Source: Parvibium lacunae (GTDB lineage Bacteria; Pseudomonadota; Gammaproteobacteria; Burkholderiales; Burkholderiaceae_D). From it: a stretch of 64,000 bases of DNA. The stretch's first letter is position 1. Every line of letters begins with the position of its first letter. The translations under genes and the position numbers were made by a program. This document shows, one piece after another, positions 8,344-17,550 of the stretch. Location of the stretch: contig NZ_QPGB01000003.1 of the NCBI RefSeq assembly GCF_003335215.1, forward strand, positions 1-64,000, written 5' to 3'. The notes beneath the pieces are model-generated. The model did not search any database. It saw only the letters and a list, made by a program, of their open reading frames with translations, and was not told the origin of the DNA.

Positions 8344-8881
8344 GATTGTAGCCCTACCCGATTCCCTTGCCACTGAGAAACTGGGCCAGGCCTTGGCGCA
8401 AACGTTGCAGCCCGGCATGCAAGTGCATTTGCATGGCGATCTAGGTGCGGGTAAAACCACCCTGATCCGAGCATTGCTGCGTGGTCTGGGGGTTTCCGGG
8501 CGGATCAAAAGCCCAACCTACACCTTGGTCGAGCCATATGAGATCGCTCGTTTACCATTGCATCCTCAACCTCAAGCACAAAATCAGGTTGAACTTCATC
8601 CACTTTCTAAAATATACTTGTATCACTTTGATTTTTATCGATTTAGTGATCCAAGAGAATGGCTGGATGCCGGATTTGCTGAGTATTTTCGAGCAGATTC
8701 CGTCTGTTTCATCGAATGGCCGGAAAAAGCCGCGAATACCTTACCCCAGCACGATCTCAGTGTGTCACTAAACCATGCCAGTAGTGCCGAGTATGCTGAT
8801 TTTCGTACGGCGACACTACAGGCCTATAGTGAACGAGGACAGGGTTGCCTAAACCACCTACATTTTCAAACGGCGATTTAG
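8342..8881 (+). CDS. tsaE: tRNA threonylcarbamoyladenosine ATPase TsaE
   Basis: TsaE is the P-loop ATPase that cycles the TsaB-TsaD complex making t6A37 on ANN-reading tRNAs. The sequence shows Walker A 'GDLGAGKTTLIRALL', the family segment 'IKSPTYTLVEPYE', 'YHFDFYRFSDPREW' and 'CFIEWPEKA'. The product is 179 aa, longer than the usual 150. Much of the excess is an insert of about 20 residues between 'TLVEPYE' and 'YLYHFDFYRF', a stretch visibly richer in A and T than its surroundings. The start overlaps the queG start on the other strand. amiC follows directly or overlaps, the usual tsaE-amiC order, and TsaE and AmiC are probably made from one message. Confidence 0.93.
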   Translation: MIVALPDSLATEKLGQALAQTLQPGMQVHLHGDLGAGKTTLIRALLRGLGVSGRIKSPTYTLVEPYEIARLPLHPQPQAQNQVELHPLSKIYLYHFDFYRFSDPREWLDAGFAEYFRADSVCFIEWPEKAANTLPQHDLSVSLNHASSAEYADFRTATLQAYSERGQGCLNHLHFQTAI

Positions 8882-8889
8882 CCTCATCA

Positions 8890-10224
8890 ATGCTCCGCTC
8901 GCCCCGGCGGCGGCAGCTGTTGCGCGCCGCGACGCACGGAACTGTCTTAACGCTCATTGGTACCCTGCCACGCCTCGCGCAGGCGGCACAAGTGGTAGCC
9001 GTACGAGTTTGGCCAGCCGCAGACTACACACGGGTTACGCTGGAACACGATAATGAGCTCAGCTTCAGTCACATGATTGTTAAAGACCCTCATCGTCTCG
9101 TGGTGGACATTGAAGGGTTGCAGCTCAATGATGCGGTACGTAATCTGGTTTCCAAAATTACCCCGAATGATCCCTACATCGCGCAAGTTCGCGTCGGGCA
9201 GAATCGTCCCAAAGTGGTTCGTTTGGTCTTTGATTTAAAGGAAGAAATCAAGCCTCAAGTCTTCGCGTTGCAGCCGGTAGGGGAATATAAACATCGCTTG
9301 GTCTTGGATTTGTATCCGAGCACGCCAAAAGACAGCCTGCTAGCGCTCTTACAAGAAAACAAGCTTGATCCGGCACCGAAAACAGGGCCAGGGTCCACGC
9401 CGCTGGCCCCCGCAACGAGCGTCGAAGGGGCCAATCCCGCCACTCGCCCCACACCACGCACAGAACGCGCCCCCAGCCCCGGAGACGAGGAATTGATCTT
9501 GCGGAATAATCGCCTAATCACCATCGCGCTTGATCCGGGGCATGGAGGGGAAGACCCAGGCGCGATTGGGCAAGCCGGCTCTTATGAAAAACACGTCGTG
9601 CTCTCAATTGCACAACGACTCAAACGGCATATCGAACAAGAAAGCCAAATTCGAGTGATGCTGACGCGTGACGCTGATTATTTTGTACCACTTCATGTCC
9701 GGGTACAAAAAGCCCGTCGCGTACAAGCCGATTTATTTGTCTCGCTTCATGCTGACGCCTTTATCAAACCAGATGCGCGTGGTTCCTCGGTATTTGCGTT
9801 GTCTGAGCAGGGCGCCACCAGCACCGCTGCCCGCTGGTTGGCGAATAAAGAAAATGCGGCTGACCTGATTGGCGGGGTCAACATCAATACCCGTGATGCA
9901 CAGCTAGCAAAAGTCTTATTAGATCTTTCCACCACCGCTCAAATCAATGACAGCTTGAAACTGGGTAAAGCGGTCTTACGAGAGATCAGTGGCATCAATC
10001 GTTTACATAAAAACGATGTTGAACAGGCTGGCTTTGCCGTTCTCAAGGCCCCCGATATTCCTTCTATTCTGATTGAAACCGCCTTTATCAGTAACCCAGA
10101 AGAAGAAGCGAAGCTGAATGATGAAGAGTATCAAGAACGGATGGCGCGCGCGATTTTGATTGGGATTAAGCGTTATTTCGCTAAGAACCCGCCACTGGCG
10201 CGGAATAAATTAGCAGCACTATGA
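8890..10224 (+). CDS. amiC: N-acetylmuramoyl-L-alanine amidase AmiC (Tat-exported)
   Basis: This is a zinc amidase that cuts the stem peptide from murein during daughter-cell separation. The N-terminus has a twin-arginine signal ('SPRRRQLLRAATHG', then a hydrophobic run and 'RLAQAAQ'). An AMIN domain that binds septal murein follows (about residues 35-130), then a Pro/Ala-rich linker (about 160-205), then the Amidase_3 domain with zinc ligands in 'LDPGHGGEDPGAIG', 'YEKHVVLS' and 'SLHADAF', and the catalytic Glu in 'ILIETAFISNPEEE'. The first ATG, at 8890, lies nine bases after the tsaE stop and gives 444 aa. An upstream TTG at 8845 preceded by GAGGACAGG would add 15 residues and overlap tsaE, so the start is not certain. 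Confidence 0.93.
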   Translation: MLRSPRRRQLLRAATHGTVLTLIGTLPRLAQAAQVVAVRVWPAADYTRVTLEHDNELSFSHMIVKDPHRLVVDIEGLQLNDAVRNLVSKITPNDPYIAQVRVGQNRPKVVRLVFDLKEEIKPQVFALQPVGEYKHRLVLDLYPSTPKDSLLALLQENKLDPAPKTGPGSTPLAPATSVEGANPATRPTPRTERAPSPGDEELILRNNRLITIALDPGHGGEDPGAIGQAGSYEKHVVLSIAQRLKRHIEQESQIRVMLTRDADYFVPLHVRVQKARRVQADLFVSLHADAFIKPDARGSSVFALSEQGATSTAARWLANKENAADLIGGVNINTRDAQLAKVLLDLSTTAQINDSLKLGKAVLREISGINRLHKNDVEQAGFAVLKAPDIPSILIETAFISNPEEEAKLNDEEYQERMARAILIGIKRYFAKNPPLARNKLAAL

Positions 10225-10248
10225 ATCCCGTAATGTAAGAGCTTCCAC

Positions 10249-11034
10249 TCAATAAGCAGGGGCAGCTTGTTCCATGGAGGTATCGGTCTTGACTGGGGTT
10301 TGCGCTGCCGATACGGGCACGGTGAGCAACTGCTGCCAGAGCGTCGGTTGCTTGTTTTCTTTTTCTACCTGTGCCAGCCAAGACTGGTGCGCGGCTTCCT
10401 CCTCAGCGTCGGCATACAAAACCATCAGCGCTGCCGTGTCGTAGCGGCGGGCTCTACTGGCTTGTGCATGGCCCGACTGCACCAACTCGGTTGCCGCCTC
10501 ATCAATCACCAAGCTATGTTGTCCACGCGTCATCGCGACATAGACTTCAGCGAGTAATTCGGCATCTAAGAGTGCGCCATGCAAAACCCGGTGCTCATTC
10601 GAGACCCCATAGCGCTCGCACAGTGCATCCAGTGAATTACGCTTGCCAGGGTGACGTTCTTTAGCCAAGGCCAGGGTATCGGTCACACCACCAACATACT
10701 GGTTAAACCGTGACCACCCTAAGCGCTCAAATTCGGCATCGAGAAAACCGACATCGAAGGGCGCATTATGGATAATAATTTCAGCCCCGGCCAAGTAATC
10801 CCGCAGGCGCTCCGCAATCTCAACGAACTTAGGCTTATCGCTCAAAAAGTCTTCGGTTAAACCGTGGACGCGAAGTGCCCCTTCTTCACTGGCGCGCTCT
10901 GGGTTGATGTAGAAATGCAGGTTATTGCCGGTGAGCTGGCGGTTAATCAATTCGACACAACCAATTTCGAGAATCCGATTGCCTTGCCGGGGATCCAGAC
11001 CCGTGGTTTCAGTATCGAGGATGATTTGGCGCAT
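10249..11034 (-). CDS. dnaQ: DNA polymerase III epsilon subunit (3'-5' proofreading exonuclease)
   Basis: This is the proofreading exonuclease of the replicative polymerase. DEDDh-family motifs are all visible: Exo I 'ILDTETTGLD', Exo II 'IIHNAPFDVGFLD', and Exo III 'HGALLDAELLAEVY', whose His is the catalytic base. The 261 residues include a C-terminal tail (after about residue 180) with a short segment that in the family binds the alpha subunit. The segment 'QPTLWQQLLTVP' near the C-terminus could be a beta-clamp contact (inference). It is convergent with amiC (24 bases between the stops) and divergent from rsmE, with 66 bases between starts that must hold both promoters. Confidence 0.95.
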   Translation of the reverse strand: MRQIILDTETTGLDPRQGNRILEIGCVELINRQLTGNNLHFYINPERASEEGALRVHGLTEDFLSDKPKFVEIAERLRDYLAGAEIIIHNAPFDVGFLDAEFERLGWSRFNQYVGGVTDTLALAKERHPGKRNSLDALCERYGVSNEHRVLHGALLDAELLAEVYVAMTRGQHSLVIDEAATELVQSGHAQASRARRYDTAALMVLYADAEEEAAHQSWLAQVEKENKQPTLWQQLLTVPVSAAQTPVKTDTSMEQAAPAY

Positions 11035-11100
11035 AATGAGGCTCTTCTCACAAAAAAATTAACGCAGAATGCGTTATAACCCAGTTTTATCGTTTCGTCT

Positions 11101-11880
11101 ATGCCGCGTTTTTATCTGCCCCAGTTGCCTTCCATAGGAACTGAAATCAGCTTGCCTGAGACTGTTTTCCACCATGCGGTTCGCGTGCTGCGCTTGCGCG
11201 TTGGCGACACCCTGGCGGTGTTTGACGGCGAAGGCCGGGAAGGTCTCGTTGAGCTACGTCATGTGCAAAAACAGCAAGCGACCGGGCAACTGCTGAGCCT
11301 TGTTGAGCATAGCCGCGAAAGCCCCCTTTCCCTGCATCTGGTGCAAGGCCTCTGCAGCGCTGAGAAAATGGACTGGATCATTGAAAAAGCGGTTGAACTG
11401 GGCGTGCAGTCGATTACCCCCCTCTTGACAGAAAAATCGACGCTTAGAATCGACGGGGAACGCGCCCTCCGTAAGCGACAACATTGGCAAGATATCATGG
11501 TGAGTGCTTGCGGGCAGTGTGGACGTAACCAACTGCCGCAGTTACAGCCAATAACACGTTTTAGTGATTGGGTCGCAGCGCCAGCCTCAGGCTGGCTCAC
11601 CGCCAACGAATCGAGCCAGGCCAACAGAATCTTGGTGTTAAGCCCGCGGGCGACAACCCGTTTGTCAGCGCTGCAGCTAATCCCCACACAAACCATCAGC
11701 CTGGTTGTTGGCCCTGAGGGTGGGTTAAGCCCTCAGGAAGAAGCACAGTTACTGGCAGCGCCGCTGCGCGCTAGCGGTTGTTTGCCTGAAGCGATTCAGC
11801 TTGGCCCTCGAATTCTACGCACTGAAACGGCTGGGCTGGCAGTCTTGGCTGCGTTGCAAGTATCGCTGGGAGATTGCTAA
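11101..11880 (+). CDS. rsmE: 16S rRNA (uracil1498-N3)-methyltransferase RsmE
   Basis: This SPOUT-class methyltransferase modifies U1498 of 16S rRNA in the decoding region of assembled 30S subunits. The N-terminal PUA-like domain starts 'MPRFYLPQLPSIGTEISLPE'. The C-terminal knot binds S-adenosylmethionine through 'VVGPEGGLSPQEEAQL' and 'LGPRILRTETAGLAVLAAL', the characteristic motifs. The length of 259 aa is slightly above average because of a segment between 'LQPITRFSDW' and 'RILVLSPRA'. It converges on the barstar-like gene, whose stop is 20 bases away. Confidence 0.95.
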   Translation: MPRFYLPQLPSIGTEISLPETVFHHAVRVLRLRVGDTLAVFDGEGREGLVELRHVQKQQATGQLLSLVEHSRESPLSLHLVQGLCSAEKMDWIIEKAVELGVQSITPLLTEKSTLRIDGERALRKRQHWQDIMVSACGQCGRNQLPQLQPITRFSDWVAAPASGWLTANESSQANRILVLSPRATTRLSALQLIPTQTISLVVGPEGGLSPQEEAQLLAAPLRASGCLPEAIQLGPRILRTETAGLAVLAALQVSLGDC

Positions 11881-11899
11881 AGAAGAACTAACCCTGCAG

Positions 11900-12346
11900 T
11901 TAGTCTTGATCAGCTTGGGAATAATAGAGTCGATAAGCGACCCCACGCGCCGCAAAATCTGCGGCAACCTGCTCAAAGACGGCGAGCAAGGCCTGTCGAT
12001 CAGTTTTTGGTACCGCCGATAGGATGGACTCAAGGACAACCACAAAGCCGGGTGTCAGCCCAGGCGCGGGAACGGGTGCGGGAATATCAAGCAAGCTATC
12101 GTACAGAGCGTCCAGATTGTGCCCAAAGTCGGCCGGTAATCGAAACAGATCTTGCAAACGATGCAAGATCGCACTCAAGCTGCGGCATTTTGAAAGGTCG
12201 GCATAGAGCCACTGTTGTTGCCCAGCCAGCGCAGCTTGTTTCAGACCCGCAAGCGGGCGCTCACCAAGCGGTTCCAGCAGGGTGAGCGGCAGCGCGCTCA
12301 AGGCAGAGTAATCATGCTTGGTTGGTATGGTGTGGCTTGTTGACAT
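11900..12346 (-). CDS. Barstar-family ribonuclease inhibitor
   Basis: This is a cytoplasmic inhibitor that plugs the active site of barnase-like RNases. The barstar core is clear: 'YADLSKCRSLSAILHRL' corresponds to the first strand and helix, and 'FGHNLDALYDSLLDI' matches the barstar 'YGENLDALWDCL' segment, keeping both Asp residues that contact the RNase. The protein has 148 aa against about 90 in barstar, with extra N- and C-terminal parts. No signal peptide is present. ATG 12346 is preceded at five bases by AGGAGGG, and that site overlaps the stop codon of the RNase gene, so inhibitor translation is probably tied to translation of the toxin. The larger upstream frame on this strand is a shadow of the RNase gene. 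Confidence 0.88.
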   Translation of the reverse strand: MSTSHTIPTKHDYSALSALPLTLLEPLGERPLAGLKQAALAGQQQWLYADLSKCRSLSAILHRLQDLFRLPADFGHNLDALYDSLLDIPAPVPAPGLTPGFVVVLESILSAVPKTDRQALLAVFEQVAADFAARGVAYRLYYSQADQD

Positions 12347-12356
12347 GGCATCCCTC

Positions 12357-12776
12357 CTAGGGCACTTGCTGAATCCGTAAAAAACGTTGGTAATGATCGG
12401 CCGTGTAGTAATACTCGCCGGAGGTTTTGGGGTCATTCTGTTTCCCCGCCCCCGCCACAATGCGCCGTGCGCCGCGATGACTCAAGCCGGGTGTCGGTAC
12501 GGTATATTCTGTGTAATAGCCTCGGCGCTGGCGCGGCAAGCGTTGTTCAAAATTTTGAAAGACGGTGCCATCCCGGGTGTAGGGGAAAGGCCCACCCTGG
12601 CGAATAAGCTGTAGTGTTTGCTGTGCTTCTGGTGGCAAAGTTGCCCAAGTGATCGAGGCAATCACTGGCTGTTCAGGACTTTGGTGGGCGGTGACGCTGA
12701 CCGTGCTGCAGAAAAGTAGCAAGAAGCAAGTCACACTTTGCAGAAAAATGCGCGCTAGCGCGGGGTATCGTTGCAT
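12357..12776 (-). CDS. Secreted barnase/RNase Sa-type guanyl-specific ribonuclease
   Basis: This is a small extracytoplasmic RNase of the N1/T1/barnase superfamily. A signal peptide covers residues 1-30 ('CFLLLFCSTVSVTAHQ'). The mature domain shows the catalytic triad of RNase Sa: Glu90 in 'YYTEYTVPTPG', Arg105 in 'GARRIV', and His128 in 'YYTADHYQRFLRI', with 'FQNFEQRLP' before them. There is an insert of about eight residues ('GKQNDPKT') between the Arg and His strands relative to RNase Sa. It is 139 aa. It sits between the patatin gene (three bases upstream) and its barstar partner (overlapping signals), so the cell is protected before export. Its role may be nutrient scavenging or attack on competitors, and the sequence does not decide. 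Confidence 0.9.
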   Translation of the reverse strand: MQRYPALARIFLQSVTCFLLLFCSTVSVTAHQSPEQPVIASITWATLPPEAQQTLQLIRQGGPFPYTRDGTVFQNFEQRLPRQRRGYYTEYTVPTPGLSHRGARRIVAGAGKQNDPKTSGEYYYTADHYQRFLRIQQVP

Positions 12777-12779
12777 GGT

Positions 12780-13985
12780 TTATTCCACGACTTGAACCGC
12801 GGGTTCAAGATCAAAAAAATCCAACACTTCACTTTTACGCGCGAGGGTATCGCTGCGCCCCAATGCCATCAATTCTTGCGTGTAGGCGGCTTCAAACAAT
12901 AAATAACTGGCAAGGGCAGAGCCGCGCTGCTCGGTCGCGCCGATTCCCCCTAAGAGCAGGCGTACCGGTGCTGGTAGCGCTGCCACATGTTTGGCGGCGA
13001 TGTAGTCTAAACGCTCACTCGGCGCAATTACCAACACATCTACCGAGCGTAAAGCGCTGCGCTGTTGTACCTCAGGCGGTAATAGGCGAATCGTGTGGTT
13101 CACGCGTGTGAGTCGTTCAATATCCATCGCCAGGCTATCTAAAAAAATACTGGATAGCGCGTGACCGGCAATTTGCGCCAGGCTGGGGTAACTTGCATGG
13201 GGCAAAGGGGTGTCACTCGCGAGCGTCGAAGAATCTCGCATCTGGCCTGCCCCAATCACTAACACCTTGCTGGCACCCAAGTGAATGGCCGGGCTAATCG
13301 GGGCCAGCTGACGCATCGACCCATCGCCAAAAAATTCACGGCGATTATTAAAAGCCAGAGGAATAGAAGGAAAAACAAAGGGGATTGCCGCCGATGCGAG
13401 CAGGTGTTGGATCGTAATTTGGTCGGGCTGAGCCAGACGTTGTGTGCGAATCCAGGGCTGAATTTGCTGGAGTGTCTGGTAAAAAGTGACATGGTACCCA
13501 GAGCTGTAACTGGAAGCCGTCACGGCTAGCGCGCGCAAATGGCCGTATTCTAGACATTCATCTAAACGCGGCAAATCGATCATCTTGTGCAATAAATCGA
13601 CCAGTGGCGAGTTATCGAGCAGCGATTTCGGGCGCTTACGAAGCATCCAGCCAAACGAGAGTGCCGTCAGCCATTTCGCCCCGGTACGAATTACCCCCAG
13701 CGAATCCGCCCGGTAAACCTGCTCCGCCCGGAAATTCTCCCAAATATCGCCAATCCGAAAAACAGCTTCCTCAAAATTATCCGAGCGAGACGCCAAAGCA
13801 GTCGCATTGATAGCGCCCGCAGAGGTGCCACAAACCACTTTGAAAGGCGACGGTCCATAGTGCCCATACTCTGCAAGCAAGGCGGCAATGGCTTGCAAAA
13901 CCCCGACTTGATAGGCAGCGCGAGCGCCGCCGCCAGTGAGGATCAGGCCAATTGGGGATTGAGATTGTGTCGCAGCGGGTTCCAT
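12780..13985 (-). CDS. Patatin-like phospholipase
   Basis: This is a serine-aspartate dyad lipid acyl hydrolase of the patatin family (RssA/YjjU relatives). The oxyanion-hole motif is 'LTGGGARAAYQVG', the nucleophile is in 'GTSAGAINATA' (Ser near residue 55) and the dyad Asp is in 'FFGDGSMRQLAP'. There is no signal peptide, so it is cytoplasmic or peripheral. The ATG at 13985 is preferred to a TTG two codons upstream, giving 401 aa. It is the first gene of a three-gene unit with the secreted RNase and barstar (three-base gap to the RNase). No functional link between lipase and RNase is known to me, and the pairing may simply be operon convenience. The maeB terminator lies about 90 bases before it. 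Confidence 0.88.
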   Translation of the reverse strand: MEPAATQSQSPIGLILTGGGARAAYQVGVLQAIAALLAEYGHYGPSPFKVVCGTSAGAINATALASRSDNFEEAVFRIGDIWENFRAEQVYRADSLGVIRTGAKWLTALSFGWMLRKRPKSLLDNSPLVDLLHKMIDLPRLDECLEYGHLRALAVTASSYSSGYHVTFYQTLQQIQPWIRTQRLAQPDQITIQHLLASAAIPFVFPSIPLAFNNRREFFGDGSMRQLAPISPAIHLGASKVLVIGAGQMRDSSTLASDTPLPHASYPSLAQIAGHALSSIFLDSLAMDIERLTRVNHTIRLLPPEVQQRSALRSVDVLVIAPSERLDYIAAKHVAALPAPVRLLLGGIGATEQRGSALASYLLFEAAYTQELMALGRSDTLARKSEVLDFFDLEPAVQVVE

Positions 13986-14073
13986 GAACAAAATTTACCA
14001 TTCCTGTTTGGCTTAGGTAACGGCTCAATCATAAAAAAGTGTTGCCTGTTCCCCGCTTGCAACGATACATAAG

Positions 14074-14103
14074 AAAAAGCCCGAATCAGTATCCGGGCTT
14101 TTT
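14074..14103 (-). terminator. Rho-independent terminator after maeB (bidirectional in form)
   Basis: AAAAAGCCCG (14074-14083) pairs perfectly with CGGGCTTTTT (14094-14103) around a ten-base loop, giving A-tract and T-tract flanks on both strands. It lies 26 bases past the maeB stop and before the patatin gene, separating the two leftward units. Confidence 0.85.
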
Positions 14104-14128
14104 CAATCAATGTGACACCGGCAAATGA

Positions 14129-16417
14129 CTAGCGCTGGGCATTCGCATCTACCACGGTCAAGGCGGTCATATTCACAATTCGACGAACCGTGGTAGACGG
14201 CGTCAAAATATTCACCGGTTTGGCGGCACCCAATAAAATCGGCCCAATCGCAACATTATTACCCGCTGCGGTTTTCAGCAAATTGTAGGCAACGTTGGCA
14301 GTTTCTTTATTGGAGAAAACCAATAAATTGGCCGCTCCTTTGAGGGTGGAATAAGGCATGACGCTTTCTCGCATTGACGGATCCAGCGCGCAATCACCAT
14401 GCATTTCACCATCCACTTCTAATTTCGGTGCGCGTTGGCGCAAAATCTCTAGGGTAGTGCGCATTTTGGCCGCCTGCGTGTGCTGACCTGAACCAAAATT
14501 TGAATCAGAGACTAGCGCAACCTTGGGTTCAATCCCAAAGCGACGCAGTTCATCAGCAGCCATCAGGGTAATTTCAGCTAAGTCCTCGGCGCTGGGGTTC
14601 TCGTTAATGTGGGTATCAACAAGCGCAATTTGCCGATTGGGTAGCATGAGAATATTCATTGCCGCATACGTATGCGCACCTGCCCGCTTCCCCAACACTT
14701 GATCGATGTAATGCAAATGGACACCATAGTTACTGACAGTGCCACAAATCATGCCGTCCGCATCGCCCTTATGAATCGCCATGGCGGCAATTAAGGTTGC
14801 CCGACGGCGCATTTCCAACTTGGCATACTGCTCCGTCACTCCCTCGCGACAGGTCATGCGATGGTAAGTACTCCAGTAATCGCGATAGCGGGCGTCATCC
14901 TCGGGGTTAATCACCGCAAAATCAACGCCCTGTTTGAGACGCAGCCCGAATTTCTCGATCCGATGCTCCAGCACAGCAGGGCGGCCAATCAAGGTTGGTT
15001 TCGCCAAATGTTCATCCACGACCACTTGTACTGCGCGCAGCACCCGTTCATCTTCCCCTTCAGCGAAAATAATCCGCGAACGCTGACCTTGCTGGGTTGC
15101 ACGCTTGGCGCCCGCGAAAATTGGCTTCATGGTATTACCCGAGTGATAGACAAACTGCTGGAGCTGTTCACTGTAGGCTTCCAAGTCCGCAATGGGGCGT
15201 GTGGCGACGCCGGATTTCATCGCGGCTTCGGCCACCGCAGGCGCTATTTTCACAATCAAGCGCGGATCAAATGGTTTCGGGATCAGGTATTCCGGCCCAA
15301 AACTCAAATTGGTTATGCCATAGGCAGAGGCCACGCCATCACTCAATTCCGCTTGCGCCAGTTCTGCCACCGCATGCACCACCGCAATTTCCATCTCACG
15401 CGTAATCGTGGTCGCGCCCGCATCCAATGCCCCCCGGAAAATATAGGGGAAGCAGAGCACATTATTCACTTGGTTGGGGTAATCAGAGCGACCGGTCGCG
15501 ATAATCGCATCGCTGCGTACCGCTTTTACCTCTTCCGGCATGATTTCGGGCGTAGGATTGGCCAGCGCCAAAATTAGGGGGTTATCGGCCATGGCTTTCA
15601 CCATGTCTGGTTTCAGCACGCCGCCGGCAGATAGGCCCAGGAAAATATCGGCTCCCGCAATCACGTCCGCGAGCTTGCGAGCATCGGTCTCTTGTGCAAA
15701 CTGTGCTTTGTCTTCATCCATCAGCACCGTGCGACCCTTGTACACCACGCCTTCCAGATCGGTCACCCAAATATTTTCGCGGGGCAAGCCTAAATCAACG
15801 AGCAAATCTAAACAAGCCAAAGCGGCAGCGCCCGCACCAGAGGTCACCAGCTTCACTTTCTTAATATCTTTACCCACAACCTTAAGGCCATTGGTAATCG
15901 CGGTGCCCACAATAATCGCGGTGCCATGCTGGTCATCATGGAAAACAGGAATCTTGCAGCGCTCACGTAACTTACGTTCAATGTAAAAGCACTCAGGGGC
16001 TTTGATATCTTCAAGGTTGATCCCGCCAAAGGTCGGTTCGAGGGCGGCGATGATATCGATCAGCTTATCGGGATCGTTTTCATTGACTTCAATATCAAAG
16101 ACATCAATCCCGGCAAATTTCTTAAAGAGCACGCCCTTGCCTTCCATCACGGGTTTTGACGCGAGCGGGCCAATGGCGCCTAACCCCAATACCGCCGTGC
16201 CATTGGTAATTACCGCCACCAAATTACCCCGTGAGGTATAACGATAGGCATTGACAGGATCGGCATGAATCTCTTCACAGGCCGCCGCCACACCGGGTGA
16301 ATAGGCAAGCGCCAAATCTCGTTGGTTAGTGAGCTGCTTGGTCGGCGTGACCGATACTTTGCCTGGGGTCGGAAATTCGTGGTATTCAAGTGCCGCTTTA
16401 CGTAATTGGGGATCCAT
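14129..16417 (-). CDS. maeB: NADP-dependent malic enzyme with C-terminal phosphotransacetylase-like domain
   Basis: This enzyme decarboxylates malate to pyruvate with NADP+, feeding pyruvate and NADPH from the C4 pool. The 762-aa length and order match the MaeB class. The N-terminal malic domain has '[15 protein letters not shown]' and '[13 protein letters not shown]'. The NAD-binding domain has '[12 protein letters not shown]' and '[18 protein letters not shown]'. From about residue 430 there is a phosphotransacetylase-like domain ('[15 protein letters not shown]', '[11 protein letters not shown]'), which in this class regulates activity by binding acetyl-CoA rather than catalysing acetyl transfer. 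It is a single-gene unit ending in a strong terminator, with 172 bases before miaA on the other strand. Confidence 0.95.
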   Translation of the reverse strand: MDPQLRKAALEYHEFPTPGKVSVTPTKQLTNQRDLALAYSPGVAAACEEIHADPVNAYRYTSRGNLVAVITNGTAVLGLGAIGPLASKPVMEGKGVLFKKFAGIDVFDIEVNENDPDKLIDIIAALEPTFGGINLEDIKAPECFYIERKLRERCKIPVFHDDQHGTAIIVGTAITNGLKVVGKDIKKVKLVTSGAGAAALACLDLLVDLGLPRENIWVTDLEGVVYKGRTVLMDEDKAQFAQETDARKLADVIAGADIFLGLSAGGVLKPDMVKAMADNPLILALANPTPEIMPEEVKAVRSDAIIATGRSDYPNQVNNVLCFPYIFRGALDAGATTITREMEIAVVHAVAELAQAELSDGVASAYGITNLSFGPEYLIPKPFDPRLIVKIAPAVAEAAMKSGVATRPIADLEAYSEQLQQFVYHSGNTMKPIFAGAKRATQQGQRSRIIFAEGEDERVLRAVQVVVDEHLAKPTLIGRPAVLEHRIEKFGLRLKQGVDFAVINPEDDARYRDYWSTYHRMTCREGVTEQYAKLEMRRRATLIAAMAIHKGDADGMICGTVSNYGVHLHYIDQVLGKRAGAHTYAAMNILMLPNRQIALVDTHINENPSAEDLAEITLMAADELRRFGIEPKVALVSDSNFGSGQHTQAAKMRTTLEILRQRAPKLEVDGEMHGDCALDPSMRESVMPYSTLKGAANLLVFSNKETANVAYNLLKTAAGNNVAIGPILLGAAKPVNILTPSTTVRRIVNMTALTVVDANAQR

Positions 16418-16589
16418 GTCTCTCTCTCGATGGTGGCAGCTTGGCTGCGAAAACGTTACGCTAGTTTCGCCTTCATTATAGCCAGCGTAGCACGGGATTA
16501 CCCCTACGCAGTTTTACCAATCTGACATGAGTTGCAGCTATTTTGGTATGTTGCGCAAGAAGGCGCCAAAAGTAGCGGATAATTTTGTT

Positions 16590-17549
16590 ATGGTTGATTC
16601 CGCTCTCTCAAACCTACAATCTAGCGTCATTTTACTGATGGGGCCCACGGCCTCGGGTAAAAGCCGTCTCGCGCTTGACCTCGCCGAACAGTTGCCGATT
16701 GAAATCATTTCGGTAGACTCAGCGCTCGTCTATCGCGGCATGGATATTGGCACCGCTAAACCCAGCCAATCAGAACGGCAACGCGTCGCCCATCACTTGA
16801 TTGATCTGATTGACCCTCTGGAAAGCTACTCGGCGGCGCAATTTCGTGCCGATGCAAGCCGTCTCATCGCTGCGATTCAACAACGGGGGAACATTCCTGT
16901 GCTGGTTGGGGGCACGATGCTGTATTTCAAAGCGTTGCGGGAGGGATTAGATGATCTCCCCCAAGCCGATGCTGTGACCCGCGCCCAACTTGATCGCCAA
17001 GCTGAACAAATCGGCTGGCCGGGTATGCATGCTGAATTAGCCAGGGTCGATCCAGCCACTGCGGCTCGACTGTCGCCCAACGACAGCCAGCGAATCCAGC
17101 GTGCGCTTGAAATTTGGCACTTAACGGGCAAGCCGATGTCGGCTCACTTTCAGGAGAGGCCCTTAACACTCAGCCCGCATCGCTACCTCCCGATTGCCTT
17201 GGAGCCAAGTGATCGCCACAAGCTGCATGAACGGATCGAGCAGCGCTTTGATCAGATGATGGAAAAGGGTTTTCTAGATGAAGTGCGGGCACTGCGAGCA
17301 CGTGGTGATTTGCATCTTGGCTTACCCAGTATGCGCTGCGTGGGTTACCGCCAAGCATGGGAATATTTTGATGGGCAGGTTCATGCATTACAAATGCGAG
17401 AAAAAGCCCTTGCGGCGACACGCCAGCTTTGTAAACGTCAATTAACTTGGCTGCGCGGCATGGAAGACCGGATCGTCATTGATTGTTTGCAGCCAGCGTT
17501 GCTCAGTCCGTGCCTGGCTGCCTTACGCGCGCAATCCGCATTGGTCTGA
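16590..17549 (+). CDS. miaA: tRNA dimethylallyltransferase MiaA
   Basis: MiaA attaches a dimethylallyl group to N6 of A37 in tRNAs reading UNN codons. Motifs are the P-loop '[18 protein letters not shown]', '[20 protein letters not shown]', the substrate loop '[15 protein letters not shown]', '[13 protein letters not shown]' and the later '[15 protein letters not shown]'. The ATG at 16590 gives 319 aa, close to the family average. Upstream in-frame ATGs at 16527 and 16548 would add 14-21 residues that do not look like MiaA, but the ribosome site is weak in each case. The stop almost touches the convergent gene at 17551. Confidence 0.93.
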   Translation: MVDSALSNLQSSVILLMGPTASGKSRLALDLAEQLPIEIISVDSALVYRGMDIGTAKPSQSERQRVAHHLIDLIDPLESYSAAQFRADASRLIAAIQQRGNIPVLVGGTMLYFKALREGLDDLPQADAVTRAQLDRQAEQIGWPGMHAELARVDPATAARLSPNDSQRIQRALEIWHLTGKPMSAHFQERPLTLSPHRYLPIALEPSDRHKLHERIEQRFDQMMEKGFLDEVRALRARGDLHLGLPSMRCVGYRQAWEYFDGQVHALQMREKALAATRQLCKRQLTWLRGMEDRIVIDCLQPALLSPCLAALRAQSALV

Positions 17550-17550
17550 T

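Noticed and set aside
11900-12776. Reading the RNase and barstar pair as a classical intracellular toxin-antitoxin module
   Set aside because: The RNase has a signal peptide and the inhibitor is a barstar, so secretion plus self-immunity fits better.
14861-15577. Long antisense frame of 238 codons on the plus strand inside maeB
   Set aside because: maeB matches its family over the whole span, and the antisense product is His/Arg-rich with no recognisable domain. It is a composition shadow.
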